A stretch of DNA of 7,628 nt, taken from NCBI GenBank assembly GCA_014729735.1, contig WJJN01000765.1, forward strand, positions 1 through 7,628, in the 5' to 3' direction. The stretch comes from Candidatus Zhuqueibacterota bacterium. Lineage in GTDB: Bacteria > Zhuqueibacterota > Zhuqueibacteria > Thermofontimicrobiales > Thiofontviventaceae. The notes beneath the pieces were generated by a model, which saw nothing but the letters and a program-made list of their open reading frames with translations, ran no database searches and had not been told where the DNA came from. Shown here in pieces: positions 1-5,200 of this stretch. How positions within the stretch are numbered: position 1 is the first letter of the stretch; every line of letters begins with the position of its first letter. The position numbers were made by a program, and so were the translations under genes.

Positions 1-1
1 C

Positions 2-748
2 GTATGTAATACTTTGCTTGTTGCAAATCAATCCTGGGATTTCAGTTTTTTCTTTATTCTGCTGCTGGAAATCGTTATCTCAATTTCTACCGGAGTAATG
101 CTCGGTCTGGGGCTCGATTTTCTGATTAAACGGGTACGAACGATTTTACCTATGGCGATACTTACAATCGGCTTTGTGGTAACTAAATTTTCTTACCATT
201 TAACAGATTACCTGGAGCATGCCCACGGAATTGGTCTCAAAATAGAGCCACTATTAATATGCATTACGGCGGGATTTTATATCCAAAATTTTTCGAAAAA
301 TAACAAGCGATTTATGATCTCGCTGGATAAAGTATCATTGGTGATATACACGCTATTCTTTTCGCTTACCGGTGCTTCACTTAATCTCGAGATATTGCAA
401 AAAAGCTGGCTGATCGCTTTGATCATATTTTTTCTGCGTACGATTATGTTGTCTACTTGCACGACCACAGGAGCAATGATCGCCCGGGATCCCGCGCCGC
501 AACGATATATGTACTGGCTCGGATTCGTGGCGCAGGCAGGAGTAAGTCTAGGTTTTGCCCACGAAATCATGCGCCGTTTTCCGGCATTTGGCAGCGAGCT
601 GGCATCCATAATAATTGCTGTAGTTGCAATCGATCAACTGATCGGTCCTGTCACATTCAAATACGCTTTAGAAAAATGCAATGAAACGAAAGAGAAAATA
701 ACGTACCGCACACTCATCAATCAACGGACAAAAAGGACAGAATCATGA
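2..748 (+). CDS. Cation:proton antiporter (CPA/Kef-type), C-terminal part, 5' truncated by window edge
   Basis: This is the C-terminal portion of a Na+(K+)/H+ exchanger-family integral membrane protein, which exchanges monovalent cations for protons across the inner membrane. The reading frame is open to the first base of the window, so the TTG at 14 is probably not the real start. About 249 codons are present, against roughly 400 residues for a full exchanger. The fragment holds six or seven hydrophobic segments. The stretch FSLTGASLNLEIL matches the family's 'F-x-x-x-G-x-x-L-x-L' helix. GFVAQAGVSLGFAHEI matches the conserved late helix with Gly/Ala-rich packing. No TrkA-N or TrkA-C nucleotide-binding domain follows; the protein ends in a short charged tail (ALEKCNETKEK...). 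The stop codon overlaps the start of the next gene (ATGA), so the two are translationally coupled. The family is confident; the exact ion and subfamily cannot be told from this half. Confidence 0.85.
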   Translation, partial: VCNTLLVANQSWDFSFFFILLLEIVISISTGVMLGLGLDFLIKRVRTILPMAILTIGFVVTKFSYHLTDYLEHAHGIGLKIEPLLICITAGFYIQNFSKNNKRFMISLDKVSLVIYTLFFSLTGASLNLEILQKSWLIALIIFFLRTIMLSTCTTTGAMIARDPAPQRYMYWLGFVAQAGVSLGFAHEIMRRFPAFGSELASIIIAVVAIDQLIGPVTFKYALEKCNETKEKITYRTLINQRTKRTES

Positions 749-1086
749 GCAAGAAGCTGATTGTCATCATTTTGAATAAAATTCATTTACTGGAGGATTT
801 GCTATCTGCGTTCCTTGAAATCGGTATTTCCGGCGCGACAGTGATCGATAGTAACGGCATGGGTAAAATTTTAACGAGCAATATTCCGATATTTGCAGGT
901 TTGCCCGATGCATTCCCCGGAACAAGCCCTATCAACAAAACTATCTTTATTGTCATTGAAGAAAATCAAGTGGAGGATGTGGAGATTGTTCTCAATGAGG
1001 TGTGCGGTAGTTTCGATGATCCCGGTGCCGGCATTTATTTCTGCCTGCCATTAGACTTCGTACGCGGCTATAGAAAAGGATATTAG
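745..1086 (+). CDS. P-II-like (GlnB-fold) signalling protein coupled to the antiporter
   Basis: This 113-residue protein has the P-II pattern. An N-terminal beta-alpha-beta (KLIVIILNKIHLLEDLLSAF, then GISGATVIDSNGMG, residues 4-40) corresponds to the family's 'iirpekleeVkeAL..GitGmTV...G.G'. The second half (residues 66-108: KTIFIVIEENQVEDVEIVL and then PGAGIYFCLPLDFVRGY) corresponds to 'vVpde.ve.vveaI...GdGkIFVlpVeda'. The T-loop region (about 41-64) is short and has no tyrosine, so classical uridylylation is not expected. PII-family trimers bind nucleotides or other small molecules and control a partner, often a transporter. The 4-bp ATGA overlap with the antiporter makes that protein the obvious partner (inference). 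A GGAC-containing SD-like stretch precedes the ATG. The fold assignment rests on pattern matching, not on a search; the ligand is unknown. Confidence 0.75.
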   Translation: MSKKLIVIILNKIHLLEDLLSAFLEIGISGATVIDSNGMGKILTSNIPIFAGLPDAFPGTSPINKTIFIVIEENQVEDVEIVLNEVCGSFDDPGAGIYFCLPLDFVRGYRKGY

Positions 1087-1130
1087 CTGCCGATTTTTTT
1101 TCATTATTAATAAAATTTAATATCTAAGTA

Positions 1131-1159
1131 TTGACTTATTAACAAATAATTTATATTTT
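1131..1159 (+). promoter_or_regulatory. Candidate sigma-70-type promoter for the histidine kinase
   Basis: TTGACT at 1131-1136 is followed after 17 bp by TATTTT at 1154-1159, in a very AT-rich gap between the PII-like gene and the kinase. The -35 box is good and the -10 box is weak. A 12-base segment inside it (CTTATTAACAAA, 1135-1146) recurs upstream of the lipoprotein gene at 2545-2556. It would give a leader of about 80 nt. AT-rich DNA yields such matches by chance, so confidence is low. Confidence 0.35.
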
Positions 1160-1247
1160 AACAATTACCATTTTACATTTTTCTTTCAATAACTTCCCCC
1201 TAAACACCTGAAATGCTTTTATAACCTTTTGTTGGGATTGCACAATT

Positions 1248-2498
1248 ATGACGACCAATTATTCATCAAAAGAGAACAATATCCCGCCATGTTTCTCTAT
1301 AAATAACATATTCCAACAAATTTTGCTGAATTCTTTCGACTGTGTTATTGTGCTTGAGAACCGTGAAGTAATTTATGTAAATCCCGGATTTGTAGAAACC
1401 ACAGGATTCAATCTTACGGGACTTGAAATGAAACGCGAATTTCTGGAGTTGATCCACCCTGAAGATCGAAACGTCGTAAATATGCTTCTTATGGAAACCG
1501 AAAAAAACAATCACTCGGTACAGCAAAATTTTCGAATTTTAACCGCAACCAATGAGGTAAGATGGTTAAAGTCGAATTCTGCATTTTTAATTGAAGAAGG
1601 GAATCAGTATGTCCTGTTGACTGCCCACGATGTTACAGATCGTCGCTATATGGAAAATCAACTGGTGCAGGCTCAAAAAATGGAATCGATCAGCCAGATG
1701 GCACCCGGTCTCGCGCACGAGTTCAACAATCAGTTAAAAGGAATACTCGGTCTTTCATCCCACCTGGAAAGCACAATGTCGAAGGATCACCCTCATCGCC
1801 GGGAGGTTTCTTTGATTGTAGAGGTTGCAGAGCAAGCATCCGAATTGATCAGCCAACTCCTGGATTTTAGCCGCAATGCGAGTTTCAGATTAAAAGTCAC
1901 AAATCCGAATAAAATCATTTCCGAGGTGATCTGCTTATTCAGCCATACAATTAATCCGCAAATCAGGCTTGAGCTGAATTTATCTCCGAAAATAAAATCG
2001 ATCAAAGCAGATCAAATTCAGTTGAAACATGTATTGTTCAATGTCCTGATTAACGCCAGAGATGCGCTGCAAAGCGGTGGACTGATAACAATCGGAACGG
2101 AAAATATTACATTAACGGAATCGCTTGCCTTTTCCGATACGAATATTCCTCCAGGGGAATACGTGCACATTTTGGTTCATGATACTGGCAGCGGAATGGA
2201 CGAAAGCACGTTGAATCGAATCTTTGAACCGTTTTTTACCAGCAAACAGAAACAGCAGGGGACGGGATTGGGCATGACAATTGTCCGGGAGATTATGACA
2301 CGCCATCTGGGTTATGTTATAGTTAATAGCGAACCAGGTAATTTTACAAAAGTGAGCTTGTATTTCCCTGTCACATGCGACACTAGCGATACTGAAGTTA
2401 ACATTGTGAATCTGGACGATGATTTCATTAATCGTTATTTAAAACCCGGACAAAAACCGGCTGCCTGCGCTTTGGAGAGTTTCCAACAAGAAATATGA
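1248..2498 (+). CDS. Soluble PAS-domain sensor histidine kinase
   Basis: This 416-residue protein autophosphorylates on histidine in response to a signal sensed by its PAS domain. No membrane segment is visible, so it is probably cytoplasmic. A PAS/PAC module spans about residues 24-133 (VLENREVIYVNPGFVETTGF; closing VLLTAHDVTDRR). The H-box at about 146-170 has the form MAPGLAHEFNNQLKGILG, with phospho-acceptor His157 followed by Glu158 and Asn160/161, typical of the HisKA class linked to PAS hybrid kinases. The HATPase_c domain shows the N-box (Asn265, Asn269 in NVLINARDAL), G1 (DTGSGM, 312-317), F-box (FEPFFTSK, 326-333) and G2 (GTGLGM, 338-343), so it looks catalytically intact. About 40 C-terminal residues after the ATPase fold are unassigned; there is no receiver domain. 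The start has no strong SD, but the PAS domain begins about 24 residues in, which makes the first ATG reasonable. No cognate regulator is adjacent. Confidence 0.96.
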   Translation: MTTNYSSKENNIPPCFSINNIFQQILLNSFDCVIVLENREVIYVNPGFVETTGFNLTGLEMKREFLELIHPEDRNVVNMLLMETEKNNHSVQQNFRILTATNEVRWLKSNSAFLIEEGNQYVLLTAHDVTDRRYMENQLVQAQKMESISQMAPGLAHEFNNQLKGILGLSSHLESTMSKDHPHRREVSLIVEVAEQASELISQLLDFSRNASFRLKVTNPNKIISEVICLFSHTINPQIRLELNLSPKIKSIKADQIQLKHVLFNVLINARDALQSGGLITIGTENITLTESLAFSDTNIPPGEYVHILVHDTGSGMDESTLNRIFEPFFTSKQKQQGTGLGMTIVREIMTRHLGYVIVNSEPGNFTKVSLYFPVTCDTSDTEVNIVNLDDDFINRYLKPGQKPAACALESFQQEI

Positions 2499-2541
2499 TG
2501 TTCCAGGCACCTAATTTAAATGCACATTATTTAAAAATCTC

Positions 2542-2568
2542 TTGCTTATTAACAAAATATTTTATAAT
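2542..2568 (+). promoter_or_regulatory. Candidate promoter upstream of the HEAT lipoprotein gene
   Basis: TTGCTT (2542-2547) and a perfect TATAAT (2563-2568) are separated by 15 bp, shorter than the preferred 17. They lie about 140 bp before the lipoprotein start in the 210-bp gap after the kinase. The region shares CTTATTAACAAA with the putative kinase promoter. The rest of the gap (2569-2708) is AT-rich and shows no clear structure. Confidence 0.3.
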
Positions 2569-2708
2569 ATATTATATTCATTTTTGTTAAGCCTATTCAC
2601 TGTTCGAGATTGGAAACGGCGTAAATGATCATCAGCTTAGTTCAATAATCTAATGATGTTACAGGACTTCTAATTCAAATTAATAAACAGGATTAACAAG
2701 GGAATTAA

Positions 2709-3095
2709 ATGCGAAGGAGTGTCATGAGAAGCAGTATACTAATTAATGCGATGTCACTATTCATCTTGTCTCTGATAATATTTGGTTGTTCATCTGGAAA
2801 AGAGACGAAAACAACGGAAGATCTTTTCAATAAACTTGCCGAAATTCGTCGAATAGGAGAAGAGCGGAATACAAAGGAAGTAAAATATCTCGTAAGGGAA
2901 TTTGAGACCTCCAATTCGGATGTAGTGCGCATAGAAGCTGCGAATGCATTGGGGAAAATCGGTGATCCGCGCGCAATCCCGGCATTGGAACGTTCTCTTC
3001 GGATTGAAAAAAAACAAAATATCTTATCAGCGGCTGAAAGCGCGCTCGAATCCATTCAACAGCAAATGGAAAAGGCAGAAAAAGAGAAGAAATAA
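2709..3095 (+). CDS. Small HEAT-repeat lipoprotein
   Basis: This 128-residue predicted lipoprotein has a basic N-terminus, a hydrophobic stretch (about residues 10-24) and a lipobox-like IIFGC ending at Cys27, the expected lipidation site. After the cysteine comes a charged region, then one to two HEAT/PBS-lyase-type helical repeats (about 55-117), with the signature EAANALGKIGDPRAIPALERSL at 76-97. The tail is Lys/Glu-rich and probably helical. HEAT repeats serve protein-protein contacts, so this is likely a small envelope scaffold; I do not recognise a specific function. Two starts are possible. The ATG at 2709 follows AAGGGA (2698-2703). The ATG at 2724 follows a better AAGGAG and gives a more compact signal with Cys at residue 22. 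It stands alone, with gaps of 210 and 119 bp around it. Confidence 0.85.
   Translation: MRRSVMRSSILINAMSLFILSLIIFGCSSGKETKTTEDLFNKLAEIRRIGEERNTKEVKYLVREFETSNSDVVRIEAANALGKIGDPRAIPALERSLRIEKKQNILSAAESALESIQQQMEKAEKEKK
2713..2719 (+). promoter_or_regulatory. Shine-Dalgarno GAAGGAG supporting an internal start at 2724
   Basis: GAAGGAG lies inside the first codons of the longer lipoprotein reading frame and 4 nt before a second in-frame ATG at 2724. It is a stronger SD than the one serving the ATG at 2709, so the shorter protein (123 residues) may be the real or the main product. Confidence 0.45.
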
Positions 3096-3203
3096 GAAAA
3101 TGTTTTTATCATAGGAAACTTTCATTTCTTTTATGACTATAAAAATTAATATGATACTTTTTCTATTATCAGGAAGCAATCTTTAATATTATGCTCAATA
3201 ACT

Positions 3204-3207
3204 GGAG
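3204..3207 (+). promoter_or_regulatory. Shine-Dalgarno GGAG that decides the SlyD-like start
   Basis: GGAG sits 7 nt before the ATG at 3215. The earlier in-frame ATG at 3191 has no SD-like sequence, only AT-rich DNA, in front of it, and would add eight residues (MLNNWSNS) with no domain meaning. Confidence 0.6.
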
Positions 3208-3214
3208 TAATTCA

Positions 3215-3673
3215 ATGCCAAAAGGTACAAAAGATAAAAAAAGAAACAGAACAGTCAAAAAGAATGATATGGTTCTCCTGCGATATACAGCCCGGTTAAA
3301 GGATGGCACAATTGTCGGCTCTAATAAAGATGATGACCCTTTAAAAATAAATCTTGAAAGAGATGATGTTCATAATGCAATTAAGCTCCGGTTAGTCGGA
3401 ATGAAAGAAGGCGAATCTCAGATCATAACTGTTGTTGCCAAAAATGCGTTTGGTAAGCGTAAAAAAAAGCTTCTCTATAATGTGGATAAAGATAAGCTGC
3501 AAAATCATGACCTTAAAACCGGTGATTTCCTTAAGATACAAAATCCCGAAGGCGAAATCCAAACAGCCAAGGTTTCGAATATTAGCGATTCAAAAGTAAC
3601 GCTGGATGCGAATCACCACCTGGCGGGAAATGATATTATTTATGAGATAGAATTGATTGAAATTCTTAGTTAA
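3215..3673 (+). CDS. SlyD-like FKBP-fold protein with degenerate isomerase pocket
   Basis: The 152-residue protein aligns by eye with SlyD-type FKBP proteins (peptidyl-prolyl isomerase plus chaperone). Residues 16-80 form the FKBP part (VLLRYTARLKDGTIVGSN; LVGMKEGESQIITV; NAFGK). Residues about 81-132 form the insert-in-flap chaperone domain (VDKDKL...LKTGDFLKI). The closing strands, DANHHLAGNDIIYEIELIEI (131-150), match SlyD's DGNHMLAGQNLKFNVEVVAI closely. Oddities: the usual V/F-D-S/E after DGT is V-G-S, losing the pocket Asp, and the conserved 'I-x-G-L/F-E-x-A-L' is replaced by VHNAIKLRL, so isomerase activity is doubtful. SlyD's His/Cys-rich metal tail is absent. The first 18 residues carry eight Lys/Arg, suggesting contact with RNA or ribosomes (inference). 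A chaperone-only role is plausible. The LOG gene follows 40 bp downstream, probably in the same transcript. Confidence 0.85.
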   Translation: MPKGTKDKKRNRTVKKNDMVLLRYTARLKDGTIVGSNKDDDPLKINLERDDVHNAIKLRLVGMKEGESQIITVVAKNAFGKRKKKLLYNVDKDKLQNHDLKTGDFLKIQNPEGEIQTAKVSNISDSKVTLDANHHLAGNDIIYEIELIEILS

Positions 3674-3713
3674 TACTGCTTTTGAATAGATATTTCTCTG
3701 AAAGATTCTACGA

Positions 3714-4385
3714 ATGCATAAACATATACACAAACCGATAGATCAGCAGATAGAAAAGATGTTCATCGAAGATAGCTGGCGCGTTTTTCGAATTATATCC
3801 GAATTTGTGGAAGGTTTTGAAGAACTTTCTCAAATTAATGACTGTGTTACCATGTTCGGTTCTGCCCGTGTAAAAGAAGGCGATAAAAATTATGAACTGG
3901 CGCGGGAAATTGCCAAACAGCTCGTTAAGGCAAATTATGGCGTGATTACTGGTGGCGGTCCCGGAATTATGGAAGCAGGAAACCGCGGCGCAATGGAAAC
4001 CGGTGGAAATTCCATCGGGTTGAACATCGACCTGCCTTTTGAACAGAAACCGAATCCTTATGCTAATATTCAAATAGAATTTCGCTACTTTTTCGTGCGC
4101 AAAGTGATGTTTGTAAAGTACGCCAAGGCATTTGTCATTTTACCCGGCGGTTTTGGAACGATGGATGAGCTTTTTGAGTCACTAACGCTCATCCAAACAT
4201 TTCGAATTAGCAAATTTCCAGTCGTTCTGGTCGGGGAAACATACTGGCAAGGACTGATCAATTGGCTGCATGACACAGTTTTGAATGAAAATATGATCGG
4301 TGAAAAGGATCTCGAATTATTTAAAATCACCGACGATCCGGAAATGGTCGTCAAAATAATCAGTGATTTTTATGAAGAGAAATAA
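3714..4385 (+). CDS. LOG-family protein (TIGR00730-type nucleoside monophosphate phosphoribohydrolase)
   Basis: This 223-residue cytoplasmic protein is of the LOG / 'lysine decarboxylase-like' Rossmann family. Characterised members hydrolyse the N-glycosidic bond of nucleoside 5'-monophosphates, for example cytokinin ribotides or AMP, releasing base and ribose 5-phosphate. It has the strand FGSAR (48-52), the nucleotide-phosphate loop TGGGPGIMEAGNRGA (79-93), LPFEQKPNPY (108-116), the FRYFFVRKVMF segment with the conserved Arg129, and the signature PGGFGTMDE (144-152) with catalytic Glu152. All key family motifs are intact, and the length is typical of the group with a short N-terminal extension (DSWRVFRIISEFVEGFE). 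Older annotations call such proteins lysine decarboxylases, which is wrong. The start at 3714 has only a weak purine stretch upstream; a later ATG at 3759 (Met16) would still retain the domain. The substrate in this organism is unknown. Confidence 0.93.
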   Translation: MHKHIHKPIDQQIEKMFIEDSWRVFRIISEFVEGFEELSQINDCVTMFGSARVKEGDKNYELAREIAKQLVKANYGVITGGGPGIMEAGNRGAMETGGNSIGLNIDLPFEQKPNPYANIQIEFRYFFVRKVMFVKYAKAFVILPGGFGTMDELFESLTLIQTFRISKFPVVLVGETYWQGLINWLHDTVLNENMIGEKDLELFKITDDPEMVVKIISDFYEEK

Positions 4386-4391
4386 AATTTT

Positions 4392-4420
4392 TTGTCAAAG
4401 CCCCATTTTGCCTGTATAAT
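4392..4420 (+). promoter_or_regulatory. Near-consensus sigma-70-type promoter
   Basis: TTGTCA (4392-4397), a spacer of exactly 17 bp and a perfect TATAAT (4415-4420) lie immediately after the LOG gene. The start point would be near 4427, about 300 nt before the response regulator. It could therefore drive either a long leader mRNA or a short RNA in this gap. This is the best sigma-70-like match in the window. Confidence 0.5.
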
Positions 4421-4601
4421 AAGACAAATACGGACGCTTAGAATTCCCTTTGTAGAAGTATTACGATTAATCCGGGAAAATCCCCTAAGAAATTCCCTTT
4501 AAAACCCCGTTGTTCCCAATCCCCATTGCAAAAATACATTTTGAGTCAACTTAATTATATTTATGTAATATGTAATACATTTTTCAAAATATACAGCTTT
4601 A

Positions 4602-4617
4602 TGGCATAGTGCTTGCA
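4602..4617 (+). promoter_or_regulatory. Sigma-54 (-24/-12) promoter of the response regulator
   Basis: TGGCATAGTGCTTGCA matches the RpoN consensus TGGCAC-N5-TTGCW at all but one fixed position (T instead of C at the sixth base), with the invariant GG and GC exactly 10 nt apart. Transcription would begin near 4628, giving a 5' UTR of just under 100 nt before the response regulator at 4725. Expression would then need a bacterial enhancer-binding protein, whose gene is not in the window. The tandem ATGTAAT repeat 26 bp upstream lies closer than activator sites usually do. Confidence 0.65.
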
Positions 4618-4724
4618 ATTATTTTTACTTTAATCGTAATAGATTTTGATATGCAACAATAAATTTTGCATTTTAAGACCATCGAACATGATTTCAGCAA
4701 GACACTCAACTTTGGGAGGCATCG

Positions 4725-5126
4725 ATGAATAAAACGAAAGTGATGGTTGTAGACGATAATCCGGAAATCCGGCTGTTTTTCAAAAATGTGTTGGACTTTT
4801 TGAAATACGATTCTGTAATTGCGGAAAATGGAATAGAAGCTTTGAAGTTATTTAAGGATGTAAATCCGGATATTGTATTTTTAGATATTAACTTGCCCTT
4901 TATTGATGGGTTTGAAATTCTGAGCCGTATGAGACATTTGGATGCTGAAAGGGAGACCCCGATCATCATGATCAGCGGGATGGAAGAACAAACAACTGCT
5001 TGTCAGGCGATGAAGCTTGGTGCCTATGACTTCCTGAGCAAACCAATCGATTTTGATAGTATAAAGTTGGTATGTGAAAAAGCTGTGCATAAATTTGATA
5101 AAATAACGGCAGATTGTGAAGTATAG
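4725..5126 (+). CDS. Single-domain CheY-like response regulator
   Basis: This 133-residue protein is a receiver domain only. It has the acidic pair Asp10/Asp11 (MVVDDN), the phospho-acceptor Asp54 (VFLDINLP), Ser84 (MISG), Tyr101 (AYDFLSKP) and Lys106 before the cis-Pro107, so all switch residues are present. The motif set resembles receivers of NtrC-type or hybrid-kinase systems more than true CheY. There is no DNA-binding or enzymatic output domain, and only about 10 residues follow the last helix. It must act by protein-protein contact or as a phosphorelay intermediate. The start is fixed by GGGAGG 5 nt upstream. It is transcribed alone from a probable sigma-54 promoter and ends at a hairpin terminator. 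The PAS kinase at 1248-2498 is the only kinase in the window and a possible but unproven partner. Confidence 0.95.
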   Translation: MNKTKVMVVDDNPEIRLFFKNVLDFLKYDSVIAENGIEALKLFKDVNPDIVFLDINLPFIDGFEILSRMRHLDAERETPIIMISGMEEQTTACQAMKLGAYDFLSKPIDFDSIKLVCEKAVHKFDKITADCEV

Positions 5127-5144
5127 TTGCATCTTGTAAAATTG

Positions 5145-5182
5145 AAAAACGACCGCTTTTACAGCGAAAAGCAGTCGTTTTT
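5145..5182. terminator. Bidirectional intrinsic terminator between convergent genes
   Basis: AAAAACGACCGCTTTT (5145-5160) pairs with AAAAGCAGTCGTTTTT (5167-5182) around a 6-nt loop, with one C/A mismatch in a 16-bp stem. The flanking A and T tracts give a U-run on either strand. It lies 18 bp after the response regulator and 18 bp beyond the end of the minus-strand LolA-like gene, so it can end both transcripts. Confidence 0.88.
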
Positions 5183-5200
5183 ATGGCGCATATTCCAGAG

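Larger units (their letters stand above)
4386..4724 (+). other. 339-bp gene-free stretch: long leader/regulatory region of the response regulator
   Basis: No plausible coding frame is seen here. From left to right it holds a near-consensus sigma-70-type promoter (4392-4420); a CCC-rich segment (about 4437-4530) with the direct repeat AATTCCCTTT at 4442-4451 and 4491-4500 and a tiny hairpin GGGA-AAA-TCCC (4474-4484); a tandem heptamer ATGTAAT ATGTAAT (4563-4576); a sigma-54 promoter match (4602-4617); an inverted repeat ATGCAA/TTGCAT (4651-4656, 4666-4671) in the presumed 5' UTR; and a strong SD GGGAGG (4714-4719), 5 nt before the regulator's ATG. Confidence 0.6.

Noticed and set aside
277..609. 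Minus-strand open frame of about 110 codons opposite the antiporter
   Set aside because: It lies wholly antisense to a gene with clear transporter motifs, has no recognisable domain, and its composition is that of a reversed membrane protein.
2462..2509. Nested inverted repeats TGCCTG/CAGGCA and TTGGA/TCCAA at the end of the kinase gene, considered as a terminator
   Set aside because: The arms are short, the loop between them is mostly unpaired, the structure sits largely inside the coding end, and no T-run follows.
2705..3055. Minus-strand open frame opposite the HEAT lipoprotein
   Set aside because: The plus-strand frame has a signal peptide, lipobox, HEAT signature and SD. The opposite frame has none of these and is a shadow.
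3096..3190. AT-rich gap after the lipoprotein, considered for a promoter or terminator
   Set aside because: TATAAA and TATGAT-like -10 boxes occur but no -35 box lies at an acceptable spacing, and the imperfect GAAAATG/CATTTC pairing is too weak to call a terminator.
4541..4569. TTGAGT-17-TGTAAT as a third promoter before the response regulator
   Set aside because: Both boxes depart from consensus in AT-rich DNA, and it overlaps the tandem ATGTAAT repeat. The sigma-54 and upstream sigma-70-type matches are much better.
4651..4671. Inverted repeat ATGCAA-N9-TTGCAT in the presumed 5' UTR, considered as a riboswitch or operator
   Set aside because: A single AT-rich 6-bp arm pair does not match any riboswitch architecture and is expected by chance here; it is noted only as part of the leader.
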